Of a DNA stretch of 64,000 bases, positions 21,711 through 30,765 are shown piece after piece. A model generated the notes under the pieces. The model made no database searches. It was not told the DNA's origin and was given only the letters and a program-made list of their open reading frames with translations. How positions within the stretch are numbered: the first letter of the stretch is position 1; every line of letters begins with the position of its first letter. The translations under genes and the position numbers were made by a program. The stretch is taken from assembly GCA_029852775.1 (NCBI GenBank), contig LEKJ01000061.1:40001-104000 (forward strand), in the 5' to 3' direction. This DNA is from Pasteurellaceae bacterium LFhippo2. GTDB taxonomy: Bacteria > Pseudomonadota > Gammaproteobacteria > Enterobacterales > Pasteurellaceae.

Positions 21711-23009
21711 CTAAGAATTAGAACTTATTTTCTCAAACTCTGCAAAAAAGGTTGGAAAGGTTTTTGCCGTACATTTCGGATCAAGAATGGTTACTGGAGT
21801 ATTTGATAAAGCAACCAATGCAAAACACATCGCCATACGATGATCATTGTAAGTCTCAATTTCTGCATGTTGGAATTGTTCTAATGCAAGCGGTTGGATT
21901 CGGATAAAATCTTGCCCTTCTTCAACTTCTGCTCCAATCTTACGTAATTCCGTCGCCATTGCACTTAAACGATCAGTTTCTTTCACTCGCCAGTTGTAAA
22001 TATTACGAATAACCGTTTCACCTTCAGCAAATAAAGCGGTGGTGGCAATCGTCATGGCTGCGTCTGGGATATGGTTCATATCCATATCAATGCCTTTTAG
22101 CTCACCTTGCTCTGCTTGGATAAAATCATCGCCCCAAGTGATTTTTGCCCCCATTTTCTCCAATACATCCGCAAACAACCGGTCACCTTGAATTGAATTT
22201 TTACCAATCCCTGTTACCTTAACTTTGCCTTTGATTGCTCCCGCTGCTAAAAAGTAAGAAGCAGATGAAGCATCACCTTCCACTAAATATTTCTTTGGTG
22301 AAATATAACTTTGATTACCTTTTACAATAAAGGTTTGATAATTATCGTGACTTACCGACACCCCAAAATCTTTCATCATTGCAAGGGTAATATCAATATA
22401 CGGTTTTGAAACTAACTCACCGATAATTTCAATTTCCATATCACCTTCACTCAGTGGTGCAGACATTAATAATGCCGTTAAAAATTGGGATGAAATTGAG
22501 CCATCAATTTGGATTTTTCCACCTTGAATCCCTGTATTACGGATCGCAATCGGCGGATAGCCTTCATTTTCAAGATATTGTACCGAAGCACCCGCTTGGC
22601 GTAATGCGTCAACTAAATGCTTAATCGGGCGCTCTTTCATACGTGGTTCGCCCGTAAGAATAACTTCCGCTTCTTCTTTACCTTTTAAGCAAAGCGCGGC
22701 AGCAAGTGGGCGCATTGCTGTACCTGCATTACCTAAAAAGAGCGATAAGCCATTTTGCCATTGAAATGCACCGCCAATACCTTCGACTTCACAAACTGTT
22801 TTATCTTCAGAAAGTTGGTAATTCACACCTAATGCTTTTAAAGCATTTAGCATATGGCGAATATCATCGCTGTCCAATAAATTGGTTACTTTGGTCGTGC
22901 CTTTGGCAAGTGCCGCTAATAGTAAGGCTCGATTTGATAAACTCTTCGAGCCCGGTAAATTAATTTCGCCTTCAATATGAGCGATAGGATTAAGTGTTAT
23001 TTTTTCCAT
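21711..23009 (-). CDS. aroA: 3-phosphoshikimate 1-carboxyvinyltransferase (EPSP synthase)
   Basis: This 432-aa shikimate-pathway enzyme transfers enolpyruvate from PEP to shikimate 3-phosphate. [15 protein letters not shown] near the N-terminus, [17 protein letters not shown] and EPRMKERPI are the known active-site segments of class I EPSP synthases. It follows hisC and serC in one direction, and a REP-like element separates it from hisC. Confidence 0.97.
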   Translation of the reverse strand: MEKITLNPIAHIEGEINLPGSKSLSNRALLLAALAKGTTKVTNLLDSDDIRHMLNALKALGVNYQLSEDKTVCEVEGIGGAFQWQNGLSLFLGNAGTAMRPLAAALCLKGKEEAEVILTGEPRMKERPIKHLVDALRQAGASVQYLENEGYPPIAIRNTGIQGGKIQIDGSISSQFLTALLMSAPLSEGDMEIEIIGELVSKPYIDITLAMMKDFGVSVSHDNYQTFIVKGNQSYISPKKYLVEGDASSASYFLAAGAIKGKVKVTGIGKNSIQGDRLFADVLEKMGAKITWGDDFIQAEQGELKGIDMDMNHIPDAAMTIATTALFAEGETVIRNIYNWRVKETDRLSAMATELRKIGAEVEEGQDFIRIQPLALEQFQHAEIETYNDHRMAMCFALVALSNTPVTILDPKCTAKTFPTFFAEFEKISSNS

Positions 23010-23023
23010 ATATTCTTAAAAAT

Positions 23024-23084
23024 GTAGGGGCGTACGCAGTACGCCCGTTATTAATTATTGTGGGCGTACGCAGTACGCCCCTAC
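23024..23084. repeat. REP-like palindrome pair between hisC and aroA
   Basis: GTAGGGGCGTACG...CGTACGCAGTACGCCCCTAC spans 61 bp. It contains two copies of the self-complementary block GGCGTACGCAGTACGCCC around a short A/T spacer. It is the same class of GTAGGG-headed palindrome as at 2224-2300, with a different core. It may stabilise or trim the hisC-aroA transcript. Confidence 0.8.
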
Positions 23085-23089
23085 AACAG

Positions 23090-24181
23090 TTATAAGACTC
23101 TTAAAAGTGCCTTAAAAAAACGGTCATTCTCTTCTGGCAATCCAATACTGACACGAAGATGATTTGGCATACCATAACCGGCAATCGGGCGAACAATCAC
23201 ACCTTCACGCAGTAAAGCTTCATAAATTGCACCTGCAGGACGTTTAAAATCAATTGTTATAAAATTGCCTTTTGATGGAATATATTCCAAGCCATTTGCT
23301 TGGCAGAAAGTTTCGTAACGCGCCATTTCTAAGCGGTTATTTTGCGCCACTTTTTCAACAAAAGCGTCATCATTCATTACTGCAATTGCTGAAGCTAACG
23401 CAAGTGCATTACAGTTAAATGGCTGACGTACTCGGTTTAATAGATCTGCCACTTCAGAATTTGAAACTGCATAACCAATACGCAAGCCTGCCAAACCATA
23501 AGCCTTTGATAGTGAACGAGAAATAATAAGATTTGGATATTTACGCGCTAAGCCAAATGAATCTACTCGCTCATCGGCTTTGGTAAACTCTGTATAAGCT
23601 TCATCAAGCACCACTAAAATATGCGCAGGCACTTTTGCTAAAAAAGCGTCTATTTCAGTTTCTGTTAAAAAATTTCCTGTTGGGTTATTTGGGTTTGCGA
23701 TATAGATTAATTTGGTTTTATCGTTAATAGCTTGTAAGAATCCATCTAAATCGTGTCCCCAATTCTTTGCAGGGATTTCTCGAGCAACCGCATTAATTGC
23801 TTTAGTTACAAGCGGATAAACAATAAATGCATATTGCGAATAGATAATTTCATCTTTTTCGCTGGCAAAAGTATGCGCAAATAATTCTAATAAATCGTTT
23901 GAACCATTTCCTAAAGTGATTTGATTCGGCTCTATCCCAAATTTTTTCGCAATAGTTGCTTTTAATTCAAAGCCATTGGCATCAGGGTAACGGGTTAAAT
24001 CGTTGAGTTGGTTAATAATTGCTTGCTTTGCACTTTCTGGGAATCCAAACGGATTTTCATTTGAAGCAAGCTTAATAATATTCGAAATACCTAATTCACG
24101 TTCAAGCTCTTCAATCGGCTTGCCAGCTTGGTATGGAGAAAGAGATTTTACGCCTTCATTGGCGATGTTGATAAATTGCAT
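23090..24181 (-). CDS. hisC: Histidinol-phosphate aminotransferase (HisC family)
   Basis: This 363-aa PLP-dependent class I aminotransferase has IANPNNPTGN and the lysine-bearing SRSLSKAYGLAGLRIGYA that holds PLP. HisC converts imidazole-acetol phosphate to histidinol phosphate. Here it lies between serC and aroA, not in a his operon, so it may be the HisC2-type copy that also transaminates aromatic keto acids, as HisC paralogues can. That substrate preference is inference from context. Confidence 0.9.
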   Translation of the reverse strand: MQFINIANEGVKSLSPYQAGKPIEELERELGISNIIKLASNENPFGFPESAKQAIINQLNDLTRYPDANGFELKATIAKKFGIEPNQITLGNGSNDLLELFAHTFASEKDEIIYSQYAFIVYPLVTKAINAVAREIPAKNWGHDLDGFLQAINDKTKLIYIANPNNPTGNFLTETEIDAFLAKVPAHILVVLDEAYTEFTKADERVDSFGLARKYPNLIISRSLSKAYGLAGLRIGYAVSNSEVADLLNRVRQPFNCNALALASAIAVMNDDAFVEKVAQNNRLEMARYETFCQANGLEYIPSKGNFITIDFKRPAGAIYEALLREGVIVRPIAGYGMPNHLRVSIGLPEENDRFFKALLRVL

Positions 24182-24270
24182 ATGACCTTCTTATTATTTT
24201 TATAGAAACAGAAGTGAATTTTCTCAGATTTGCAAATTTCTATCGAAAATCCCCCCCTTGTATGAATATT

Positions 24271-25350
24271 TTATTTATTTTCTGATTCAAATTTCTGCAT
24301 AAACGCAATTAACGCTTGAACGCCTTCAATCGGCATTGCGTTATAGATAGAAGCACGCATTCCACCTAATACTTTATGGCCTTTCAACGCTTGCAAACCA
24401 CAAGCGGTCGCTTCTGCCACAAATTTTGCATTGAGTTCATCATTACCAGTGGTGAAAGTCACATTCATTTGTGAACGGTTTTGTTTTGCCACGGTATTGC
24501 GGTAGAAATCACTTTGATCTAAATAGTTATAAAGTAACTCTGCTTTTGCAGTATTGCGTTTTGCAACTTCGCCTAAACCACCAATTTCAAGCAGATGTTT
24601 GAATACGAGAGAACATAGATACCAAGCAAATGTTGGCGGGGTGTTAATCATTGAATCATTTTTGCTTTGGGTTTCATAATTCCAAATTGATGGTGTTTCT
24701 TCACGTGCTTTGCCAATCAAATCTTCACGCACAAGAACAATCGTAATCCCTGCTGGCCCAAGATTTTTTTGTGCGCCTGCATAGATCACGCCAAATTTAG
24801 AAATATCCACTTGGCGAGCTAGAATATTTGATGACATATCCGCTACTAATACCGCGTCACCCACATTCGGCACATCAAAAATTTCCACACCGCTAATAGT
24901 TTCATTTGGGCAATAGTGAACGTAATCATATTGATGAGCTATATCACTAAAATCTAAATTGCCAACTTTCAGCTCATCACCTTCTAAAATATTAATCTCA
25001 TCAATTTCACAGAATGCGCGAGCTTCTTTTGCAGCCGTTGCGGACCAATGGCCACTTGTTAAATAAAGAGCTTTACCTTTTTCACCAATTAAGTTCATTG
25101 GGATAGCTGCAAATTGACCTCGCGCACCACCTTGTAAGAATAGGATTTTATAGTTTTGGGGAATATTGTAGAGCTTACGGAAATCCTCTTCACATTCCGT
25201 GATCATATCCATAAATGGCTTACCGCGGTGGCTCACTTCCATTACTGAAACGCCTAAGCCTTGCCAATTAAGTAATTCTGCTTGTGCTTTTTGTAGAACA
25301 GGGGCAGGAATCATTGCTGGACCTGCACTAAAATTGAATACTTGTGTCAT
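24271..25350 (-). CDS. serC: Phosphoserine aminotransferase
   Basis: This 359-aa PLP enzyme converts 3-phosphohydroxypyruvate to phosphoserine, and also acts in pyridoxal phosphate synthesis. NFSAGPAMIPAPVLQ starts the protein and YAGAQKNLGPAGITIV carries the PLP lysine. The length is the family norm (E. coli 362). It heads the serC-hisC-aroA string; in E. coli serC-aroA is also an operon. Confidence 0.97.
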   Translation of the reverse strand: MTQVFNFSAGPAMIPAPVLQKAQAELLNWQGLGVSVMEVSHRGKPFMDMITECEEDFRKLYNIPQNYKILFLQGGARGQFAAIPMNLIGEKGKALYLTSGHWSATAAKEARAFCEIDEINILEGDELKVGNLDFSDIAHQYDYVHYCPNETISGVEIFDVPNVGDAVLVADMSSNILARQVDISKFGVIYAGAQKNLGPAGITIVLVREDLIGKAREETPSIWNYETQSKNDSMINTPPTFAWYLCSLVFKHLLEIGGLGEVAKRNTAKAELLYNYLDQSDFYRNTVAKQNRSQMNVTFTTGNDELNAKFVAEATACGLQALKGHKVLGGMRASIYNAMPIEGVQALIAFMQKFESENK

Positions 25351-25538
25351 TATGTTTGCCTCTTAGTTTAAAAAATAAGATTTCCGCATTCTAGCGCAAA
25401 TGTAAAGTCTGTCAAATTGCAAATAAGGGGTAGGAGAAGATTATTTTTGTGATCTTCGTCGAAAAATTAAATTATCTCACTTGTATATCCATTAAATTTC
25501 ATTAATTCTTCTGAAAAATAAATATATCAAGGATTTAT

Positions 25539-26045
25539 ATGGCAAAAAAAGCTATTAACTTTAGGCCCAATATTGGTGATATTTTGGAATGTGATTTTGG
25601 ACGATGGTCTGAAATTGAAAGTTTTGATGGACATATTCCGCCTGAAATGCGTAAACGTAGAATGGTGATAGTGATTAATTCCCGTTTAGATGGAAAAAGC
25701 TCCCTTGTTGTTCCAATATCTTCTAATGAGAGTAATTCTACCAATGCTAAATATATTGAATGTTTACCGCCAGAACTTTTTAAAGTTACTCACTTTTATG
25801 ATTCCCGTGTTCGATATGCCCTTTGTAATCGATTGACAATGATTAGTAATAGGCGCTTATTTAGTATTTATGATAACCATACCCTTATAAAGCAGAAACT
25901 TCCCAATGAAGTTATAACAGCCATACAAATCAAAATAATCAAAGCCATCAATGCTCAATCACTTATCAACGAGATTAGTGATCTTAAAGAGAAAATCTCA
26001 CAGTTGGAACAAGAAATTATACAGCTACGCTTGAATAATAACTAA
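25539..26045 (+). CDS. PemK/MazF-like protein with coiled-coil tail, no antitoxin seen
   Basis: This 168-aa protein has an N-terminal PemK/MazF-like SH3-type fold: FRPNIGDILECDFG at the start, RKRRMVIVINSR, then SLVVPISSN and a later ALCNRLTMISNRRLFSIY. MazF-type toxins are mRNA interferases, usually with a small antitoxin gene directly upstream. Here none is found: the 188-bp gap to serC has no suitable frame. The last 35 residues form a heptad-like coiled coil (LINEISDLKEKISQLEQEIIQL), unusual for a classical MazF. It stands alone between serC and pepP with its own terminator. Toxic activity is inference; family membership is by motif recognition only. Confidence 0.65.
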   Translation: MAKKAINFRPNIGDILECDFGRWSEIESFDGHIPPEMRKRRMVIVINSRLDGKSSLVVPISSNESNSTNAKYIECLPPELFKVTHFYDSRVRYALCNRLTMISNRRLFSIYDNHTLIKQKLPNEVITAIQIKIIKAINAQSLINEISDLKEKISQLEQEIIQLRLNNN

Positions 26046-26109
26046 AAAGAGCATAGAATGTCTTCACTCCCCTTAGAGGGCTTTTAAACTTTACCCCATA
26101 GAGGGCATT

Positions 26110-26139
26110 AAAAAAGGTATCAGAAATGATACCTTTTTT
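26110..26139. terminator. Bidirectional terminator between PemK-like gene and pepP
   Basis: The stem AAAAAAGGTATCA / TGATACCTTTTTT with a GAAA tetraloop has T-runs on both strands, serving the two convergent genes. Confidence 0.9.
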
Positions 26140-26147
26140 ACTTATAA

Positions 26148-27467
26148 TTAGTTCCCAACCATTATCGCTTCAATATCTGCAATCTCTTTTGGCGCGCCAC
26201 TCGTTAGATTTTTGTTACCGTATTCTGTGATTAATAGATTGTCTTCGATACGCACACCAATTCCTTTATATTGTTCTGGCACATCTGCGTCTGCCGAAAT
26301 ATATAAGCCAGGTTCAACAGTAAGCACCATTCCGATCTCTAAAGATCTGTCACGTTCTGTGCCATAGTGACCTACGTCGTGAACATCTAAACCTAGCCAA
26401 TGGCCTAAACCGTGCATATAGAATTGTTTATAGGCTTTTTCTTCAATTAACTGCGTAACTTCACCTTTTAAAATGCCTAAGCGAACTAATCCTTCAGTAA
26501 AAATTTCAATCACTTTATCATTCGCAATTTTAATTGAACTACCCGGCACTAACAATTTCATCGCTTCTTTCATTGCGTGAAGAACTAATTCATAAATTTC
26601 ACGTTGCGGCTCACTAAATTTGCCGTTAATTGGAAGCGTACGAGTAATATCGCCTGCATACATTGCAAATTCTGCGCCAGAATCAATGAGTAATAAATCT
26701 CCATCTTTAAGAATTTGGTCATTTTCGTTGTAGTGAAGAATACAAGCATTATCACCACTTGCTACAATTTGATTATAAGACGCGAAACGAGAACCAAAAC
26801 GTGAAAACTCATACTGAATCTCCCCTTCAATCTCCATTTCATAACGATTTGGGCGAGTTTGTTTCATCGCACGTACGTGCGCTAGAGCGGAAATATGACA
26901 AGCCTGCTGAATTAAGGCTAACTCCAACTCAGATTTGAACAAACGCATTTCCGATAACATCGGCTGCCAATCAATAAGTGTCGTTGGAGATTGCTGACGA
27001 TTTGCTTTCATAGAGTCGAAAGCATTAAATACAAGATTATCCCCCCACTCTTGCACGCCACGAGCATAATAACAAGCGGTTAAATTTTCAGATTTTTTTG
27101 CAAAAATGGTTTGAAATTCTTCAATATCATAAGCCTCATCCATTTCCAACGTTTGTGACGCAAGTTCAATACCTAAACGACGGCCATTCCACGTTTCCAT
27201 TAATGGATCTTTTTTACGCACAAAAATTATTGATTTACACTCGCCTTCTCTTTTCACTAATAAAAGCGCTGATTTTGGTTCGACAAATCCGGTTAAATAC
27301 CAGAAATAGCTATCGGGGCGAAATAGATAATCGCAGTCATTATTACGGCGCTTTTCCGTTTCCGTAAAAACAACGAAAGCTGAATTATCTTGCATTTGCT
27401 CAAAAACACGTTGGCGGCGAGCAGTAAATTCAAATTGAGGCATTTTTTGTAGATAAGCTAAGTCCAT
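26148..27467 (-). CDS. pepP: Xaa-Pro aminopeptidase
   Basis: This 439-aa metallopeptidase removes N-terminal residues preceding proline. The N-terminal creatinase-like domain is followed by the pita-bread domain with metal ligands in LLIDSGAEFAMYAGDITR, the His of MHGLGHWLGLDVHD, and the Glu residues of TVEPGLYI and GVRIEDN. The length is as E. coli PepP (441). It is divergent from mazG. Confidence 0.96.
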   Translation of the reverse strand: MDLAYLQKMPQFEFTARRQRVFEQMQDNSAFVVFTETEKRRNNDCDYLFRPDSYFWYLTGFVEPKSALLLVKREGECKSIIFVRKKDPLMETWNGRRLGIELASQTLEMDEAYDIEEFQTIFAKKSENLTACYYARGVQEWGDNLVFNAFDSMKANRQQSPTTLIDWQPMLSEMRLFKSELELALIQQACHISALAHVRAMKQTRPNRYEMEIEGEIQYEFSRFGSRFASYNQIVASGDNACILHYNENDQILKDGDLLLIDSGAEFAMYAGDITRTLPINGKFSEPQREIYELVLHAMKEAMKLLVPGSSIKIANDKVIEIFTEGLVRLGILKGEVTQLIEEKAYKQFYMHGLGHWLGLDVHDVGHYGTERDRSLEIGMVLTVEPGLYISADADVPEQYKGIGVRIEDNLLITEYGNKNLTSGAPKEIADIEAIMVGN

Positions 27468-27580
27468 TTGAGACTCCTTTTAAAAAGAAACTTGAAAATA
27501 TTCTCACATTTTTACAAATTCTATGGACATTGACTAGTGAGAGATCAACAATAAACCCAATTTCGTTACAGAGGTCTTAT

Positions 27581-28384
27581 ATGAGATTAACAAATATCGA
27601 TCCATTTTTAGATGTAGTTCACCGTTTACGTGACAAAGAAACAGGTTGTCCGTGGGACATTAAGCAAGATTTTGATTCAATGCTTCCTAATTTATTAGAA
27701 GAAACTTACGAAGTGGCTGAAGCCATTCAGACTAAAGATTGTACCGCTTTACGTGAAGAACTGGGCGATCTACTTCTTCAAGTCGTATTTCTTAGTCAAT
27801 TAGCCAAAGAAGAAGGAACTTTTGACTTTTATGATGTTCTGACCGACGTTCACGATAAACTGATTTTTCGTCATCCGCACGTTTTTGGAGACACTTCCGC
27901 TGAAAATGCCGAAGAAGCTCTAAAAAATTGGGATGCTCAAAAAGCAGAAGAGAAAAAACGCAAAAATCCAAATCATTCTATTTTGGATGATTTGCCTTTT
28001 GCTTTGCCTGCTCTTACTCGTGCCAATAAATTACAAAAACGTTGTGCCAAAGTAGGCTTTGATTGGGACAATCCCAAAGATGCCTTTGCTAAGGTAGAAG
28101 AAGAACTTGAAGAAGTAAAACAAGAGATAGAAGCAACATCTCAACACCCTGAAAAAATTGCCGAAGAGCTTGGAGATTTATTATTTGCAACGGTAAACTT
28201 ATGCCGTCATCACAAAATTGACGCAGAAACAAGCTTACGAAATGCCAATGTAAAATTTGAAAATCGTTTCAGAAAAATTGAAAAAACGCTTATCGAACAA
28301 GGCAAGAAATTCGAAGAATGTACGTTAAGTGAATTAGATTTTATTTGGAATGAAATAAAAATATTGGAAAAATTGACAAAATAA
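27581..28384 (+). CDS. mazG: Nucleoside triphosphate pyrophosphohydrolase MazG
   Basis: This 267-aa protein has two MazG domains, each with the EExxD-type metal site (LREELGDLLLQVVFLSQLAKEE and IAEELGDLLFATVNLCRHHK). It hydrolyses NTPs to NMP and pyrophosphate, acting in house-cleaning and ppGpp balance in E. coli. The ATG at 27581 is chosen (GAGG 6 nt upstream); an upstream TTG adds 17 residues without family similarity. Note that this mazG is not linked to a mazEF pair here. Confidence 0.93.
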   Translation: MRLTNIDPFLDVVHRLRDKETGCPWDIKQDFDSMLPNLLEETYEVAEAIQTKDCTALREELGDLLLQVVFLSQLAKEEGTFDFYDVLTDVHDKLIFRHPHVFGDTSAENAEEALKNWDAQKAEEKKRKNPNHSILDDLPFALPALTRANKLQKRCAKVGFDWDNPKDAFAKVEEELEEVKQEIEATSQHPEKIAEELGDLLFATVNLCRHHKIDAETSLRNANVKFENRFRKIEKTLIEQGKKFEECTLSELDFIWNEIKILEKLTK

Positions 28385-28475
28385 TGTAAAGTATTGCATT
28401 ATTCTCGTTTGTGTAACACAAAAGAATGATACATACACAAAACATACAATGGAATATGGAATAGGAAATAACGCT

Positions 28476-29195
28476 ATGCCAAGAATCTTACTCGTTGATG
28501 ACGACATCGACCTAACAGAACTTCTCGCTGAACTACTTTCATTAGAAGGTTTCAATATCCACACCGTACACAATGGTCAAGAAGCGCTTGACGAGCTTGA
28601 GCTACAAAACTATGACCTTGTATTACTTGATGTAATGATGCCCGTTTTAAATGGCATTGAGACATTGAAAATTATTCGCCAGAAATATCAACTGCCAGTG
28701 CTAATGCTTAGTGCTCGTGATGATGAAATCGATCGAGTATTAGGTTTAGAGCTAGGTGCTGATGATTATTTACCGAAACCATTTAATGACCGTGAGCTAG
28801 TTGCTCGCATTAAAGCTATTTTACGTAGAACAACTGCTGCAAAACCAGTCGCTATAGATGCAGTTATCGATTCTCCTGAAGATGAACGTAAATTACTCCA
28901 GTTTGGTGGAGTTGAGCTTCATCCAGGTCGCCAACAAGCAATCTTTGAAGGACGCGATTTAGATTTGACTGGCACAGAATTTGCATTACTACAAATTTTA
29001 ATGCGCAATCCTGGCCAAATCCTTTCTCGTGAGTTACTAAGCCTTGAAATTTTAGGCAAACGCTTAACACCTTATGATCGTGCTATTGATATGCACATTT
29101 CAAACTTACGTAAGAAATTGCCAGAACGTAACGATGACTTACCTTGGTTTAAAACATTACGTGGGCGCGGTTATCTATTAGTTACTGAAAAATAA
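28476..29195 (+). CDS. cpxR: Response regulator CpxR
   Basis: This 239-aa OmpR-family regulator has the receiver acidic triad in LLVDDDIDL, phospho-acceptor Asp in LVLLDVMMP, Lys in LPKPFNDREL, and a C-terminal winged helix ending HISNLRKKLPERNDD...LRGRGYLLV. The LGLELGADDYLPKPFNDRELVARI block is characteristic of CpxR. It responds to envelope stress through CpxA encoded next. The ATG at 28476 gives the standard receiver start (MPRILLVDDD); an upstream ATG adds nine residues. Confidence 0.94.
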   Translation: MPRILLVDDDIDLTELLAELLSLEGFNIHTVHNGQEALDELELQNYDLVLLDVMMPVLNGIETLKIIRQKYQLPVLMLSARDDEIDRVLGLELGADDYLPKPFNDRELVARIKAILRRTTAAKPVAIDAVIDSPEDERKLLQFGGVELHPGRQQAIFEGRDLDLTGTEFALLQILMRNPGQILSRELLSLEILGKRLTPYDRAIDMHISNLRKKLPERNDDLPWFKTLRGRGYLLVTEK

Positions 29196-29210
29196 TCTCT
29201 CTCAGTTACC

Positions 29211-29256
29211 ATCCCCCTATTTGCTAGCTAATCTAGTCACAATCAGGGGGATTTTT
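29211..29256 (+). terminator. Weak hairpin between cpxR and cpxA
   Basis: The stem ATCCCCCT / AGGGGGAT with a long loop of 26 nt is followed by TTTT. It stands in the 87-bp spacer inside the two-component operon. It may lower cpxA expression relative to cpxR by partial termination; this is inference. Confidence 0.55.
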
Positions 29257-29282
29257 ATTATTCACTCAATATAAGATTTACT

Positions 29283-30665
29283 ATGATTAGGAAATTTAGC
29301 TTATTTCGTAACTATTTGGTCTATCACATCTTTTCATCATTTTTTATTACTATTGCCATTATTCTTGCAATTGCGACTATCTTACCTAATTTAGATGCCC
29401 GTTCAGTTAATCCAATTGATGAAAAACCTTTGCAAATTTTTCAAACTGAAAGCCGTAATGCTGAGCTAGAATACAATTTGGATGAAATTTTTGAGCGTGG
29501 ACTTGATGTGGCGACTCAGGGGGGCTTCAGTATTATTTTAATGGAACCTTCGTCAGGAATTCTCCGAGGTCATATTACCGACAGTAATATGCGCTATCTG
29601 CACTCTTTTATTGTCGATGCATCTGATCCATTAGCGCCTCAAAAACGCCGATTCGGAAAAATCGAACTCTACGGTCCATTCTTTGTGAAAGGAGAAAGTC
29701 GCGGATACTATCAATATTTTATCGATAATGTAAATCCACAGCGTGAGTTTGTTGATGTGCTTTTTGATAATCCTTGGGCCTTAGTTGCACTATTACTAAC
29801 AATTAGTACTCCAATTCTGTTATGGCTCTCTTGGCGAATTGCTCGTCCTGTAAAAGAACTCCGTTTAACAGCAAATGCGGTAGCGGCTGGAAGCTTAACG
29901 ATTAATCCAGAATTAGAAAAAGCAAAAATTAATGAGCTAAATGAAGTAGGTCAAAGTTTTAATCAGATGATTTTATCTTTACAGCGTTTAACAACATACC
30001 ACCAACGTTTGCTGTCAGATATTTCTCACGAATTAAAGACACCATTAACTCGTATGCAGTTAACAACGTCTATTATGCGTCGCCGTAATGGAGAATCAGC
30101 TGAAATTACACGCTTAGAAAATGAGATTCAAAAGCTAAATGAAATGATTATGAATTTGTTAGCGCTTTCTCGAAAAGAAGCAAACCAACATATCTCTCGT
30201 AATATTTTTTCAATTAACCATATTTGGGATCAGGTTTTTGAAGACGCCAAATTTGAACTTGAACAAAATAGCATCGATTTGTTTGTGAGTTTGAGAATTC
30301 CATTCCCTGCAAAAAACTATATTAATGGTAATAATAAAATTCTTTCTAGTGCTTTAGAAAATCTGATTCGTAACGCTCAGAAATATGCAAAATCAGAAGT
30401 AAAAGTGACCGCTTTCATTGAAAATAATAAGTTGAATATTATTGTTGATGATAACGGCCCTGGTATTCCAGATGGACAATATGAAGATATTTTCCGTCCA
30501 TTCTATCGGGTTCAAGAAGACCGTGCTCGTCATACTGGGGGAACTGGCCTTGGACTCGCTATTGTGCTAAATGCAGTGCAATATCATAAAGGTGAAGTTT
30601 TTGCAGAAAGAAGTCCACTAGGCGGTTTACGTGTCACAATGAAATTACCATTGTGGCAAGAATAA
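29283..30665 (+). CDS. cpxA: Sensor histidine kinase CpxA
   Basis: This 460-aa protein has an N-terminal transmembrane helix (about 10-32), a periplasmic sensor part, a second helix (about 161-180), a HAMP linker, the H-box LLSDISHELKTPLTR with the phosphorylated His, and the ATP domain boxes NLIRNAQKYA, DDNGPGIP and GGTGLGLAIV. It phosphorylates CpxR under envelope protein stress. It is directly downstream of cpxR. Confidence 0.94.
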   Translation: MIRKFSLFRNYLVYHIFSSFFITIAIILAIATILPNLDARSVNPIDEKPLQIFQTESRNAELEYNLDEIFERGLDVATQGGFSIILMEPSSGILRGHITDSNMRYLHSFIVDASDPLAPQKRRFGKIELYGPFFVKGESRGYYQYFIDNVNPQREFVDVLFDNPWALVALLLTISTPILLWLSWRIARPVKELRLTANAVAAGSLTINPELEKAKINELNEVGQSFNQMILSLQRLTTYHQRLLSDISHELKTPLTRMQLTTSIMRRRNGESAEITRLENEIQKLNEMIMNLLALSRKEANQHISRNIFSINHIWDQVFEDAKFELEQNSIDLFVSLRIPFPAKNYINGNNKILSSALENLIRNAQKYAKSEVKVTAFIENNKLNIIVDDNGPGIPDGQYEDIFRPFYRVQEDRARHTGGTGLGLAIVLNAVQYHKGEVFAERSPLGGLRVTMKLPLWQE

Positions 30666-30713
30666 AAATCACTGAACTTTTAAAGGATTAACCAGTCCAT
30701 TTATCATAACCTA

Positions 30714-30748
30714 CCCTGTGCAATGTCTACTGCACAGGGTTCTTATTA
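30714..30748 (+). terminator. Terminator of cpxRA
   Basis: The perfect 9-bp stem CCCTGTGCA / TGCACAGGG with an 8-nt loop is followed by TTCTTATTATT. It lies between cpxA and macB, 27 bp before the macB start, so macB expression would need read-through or a promoter inside this small region. Confidence 0.75.
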
Positions 30749-30765
30749 TTTGTAATTTGGATATT

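Noticed and set aside
26060-26108. Near-repeats of CCCYWTAGAGGGC as a possible CRISPR or att site
   Set aside because: There are only two short imperfect copies with no regular spacing, and no cas genes in the window.
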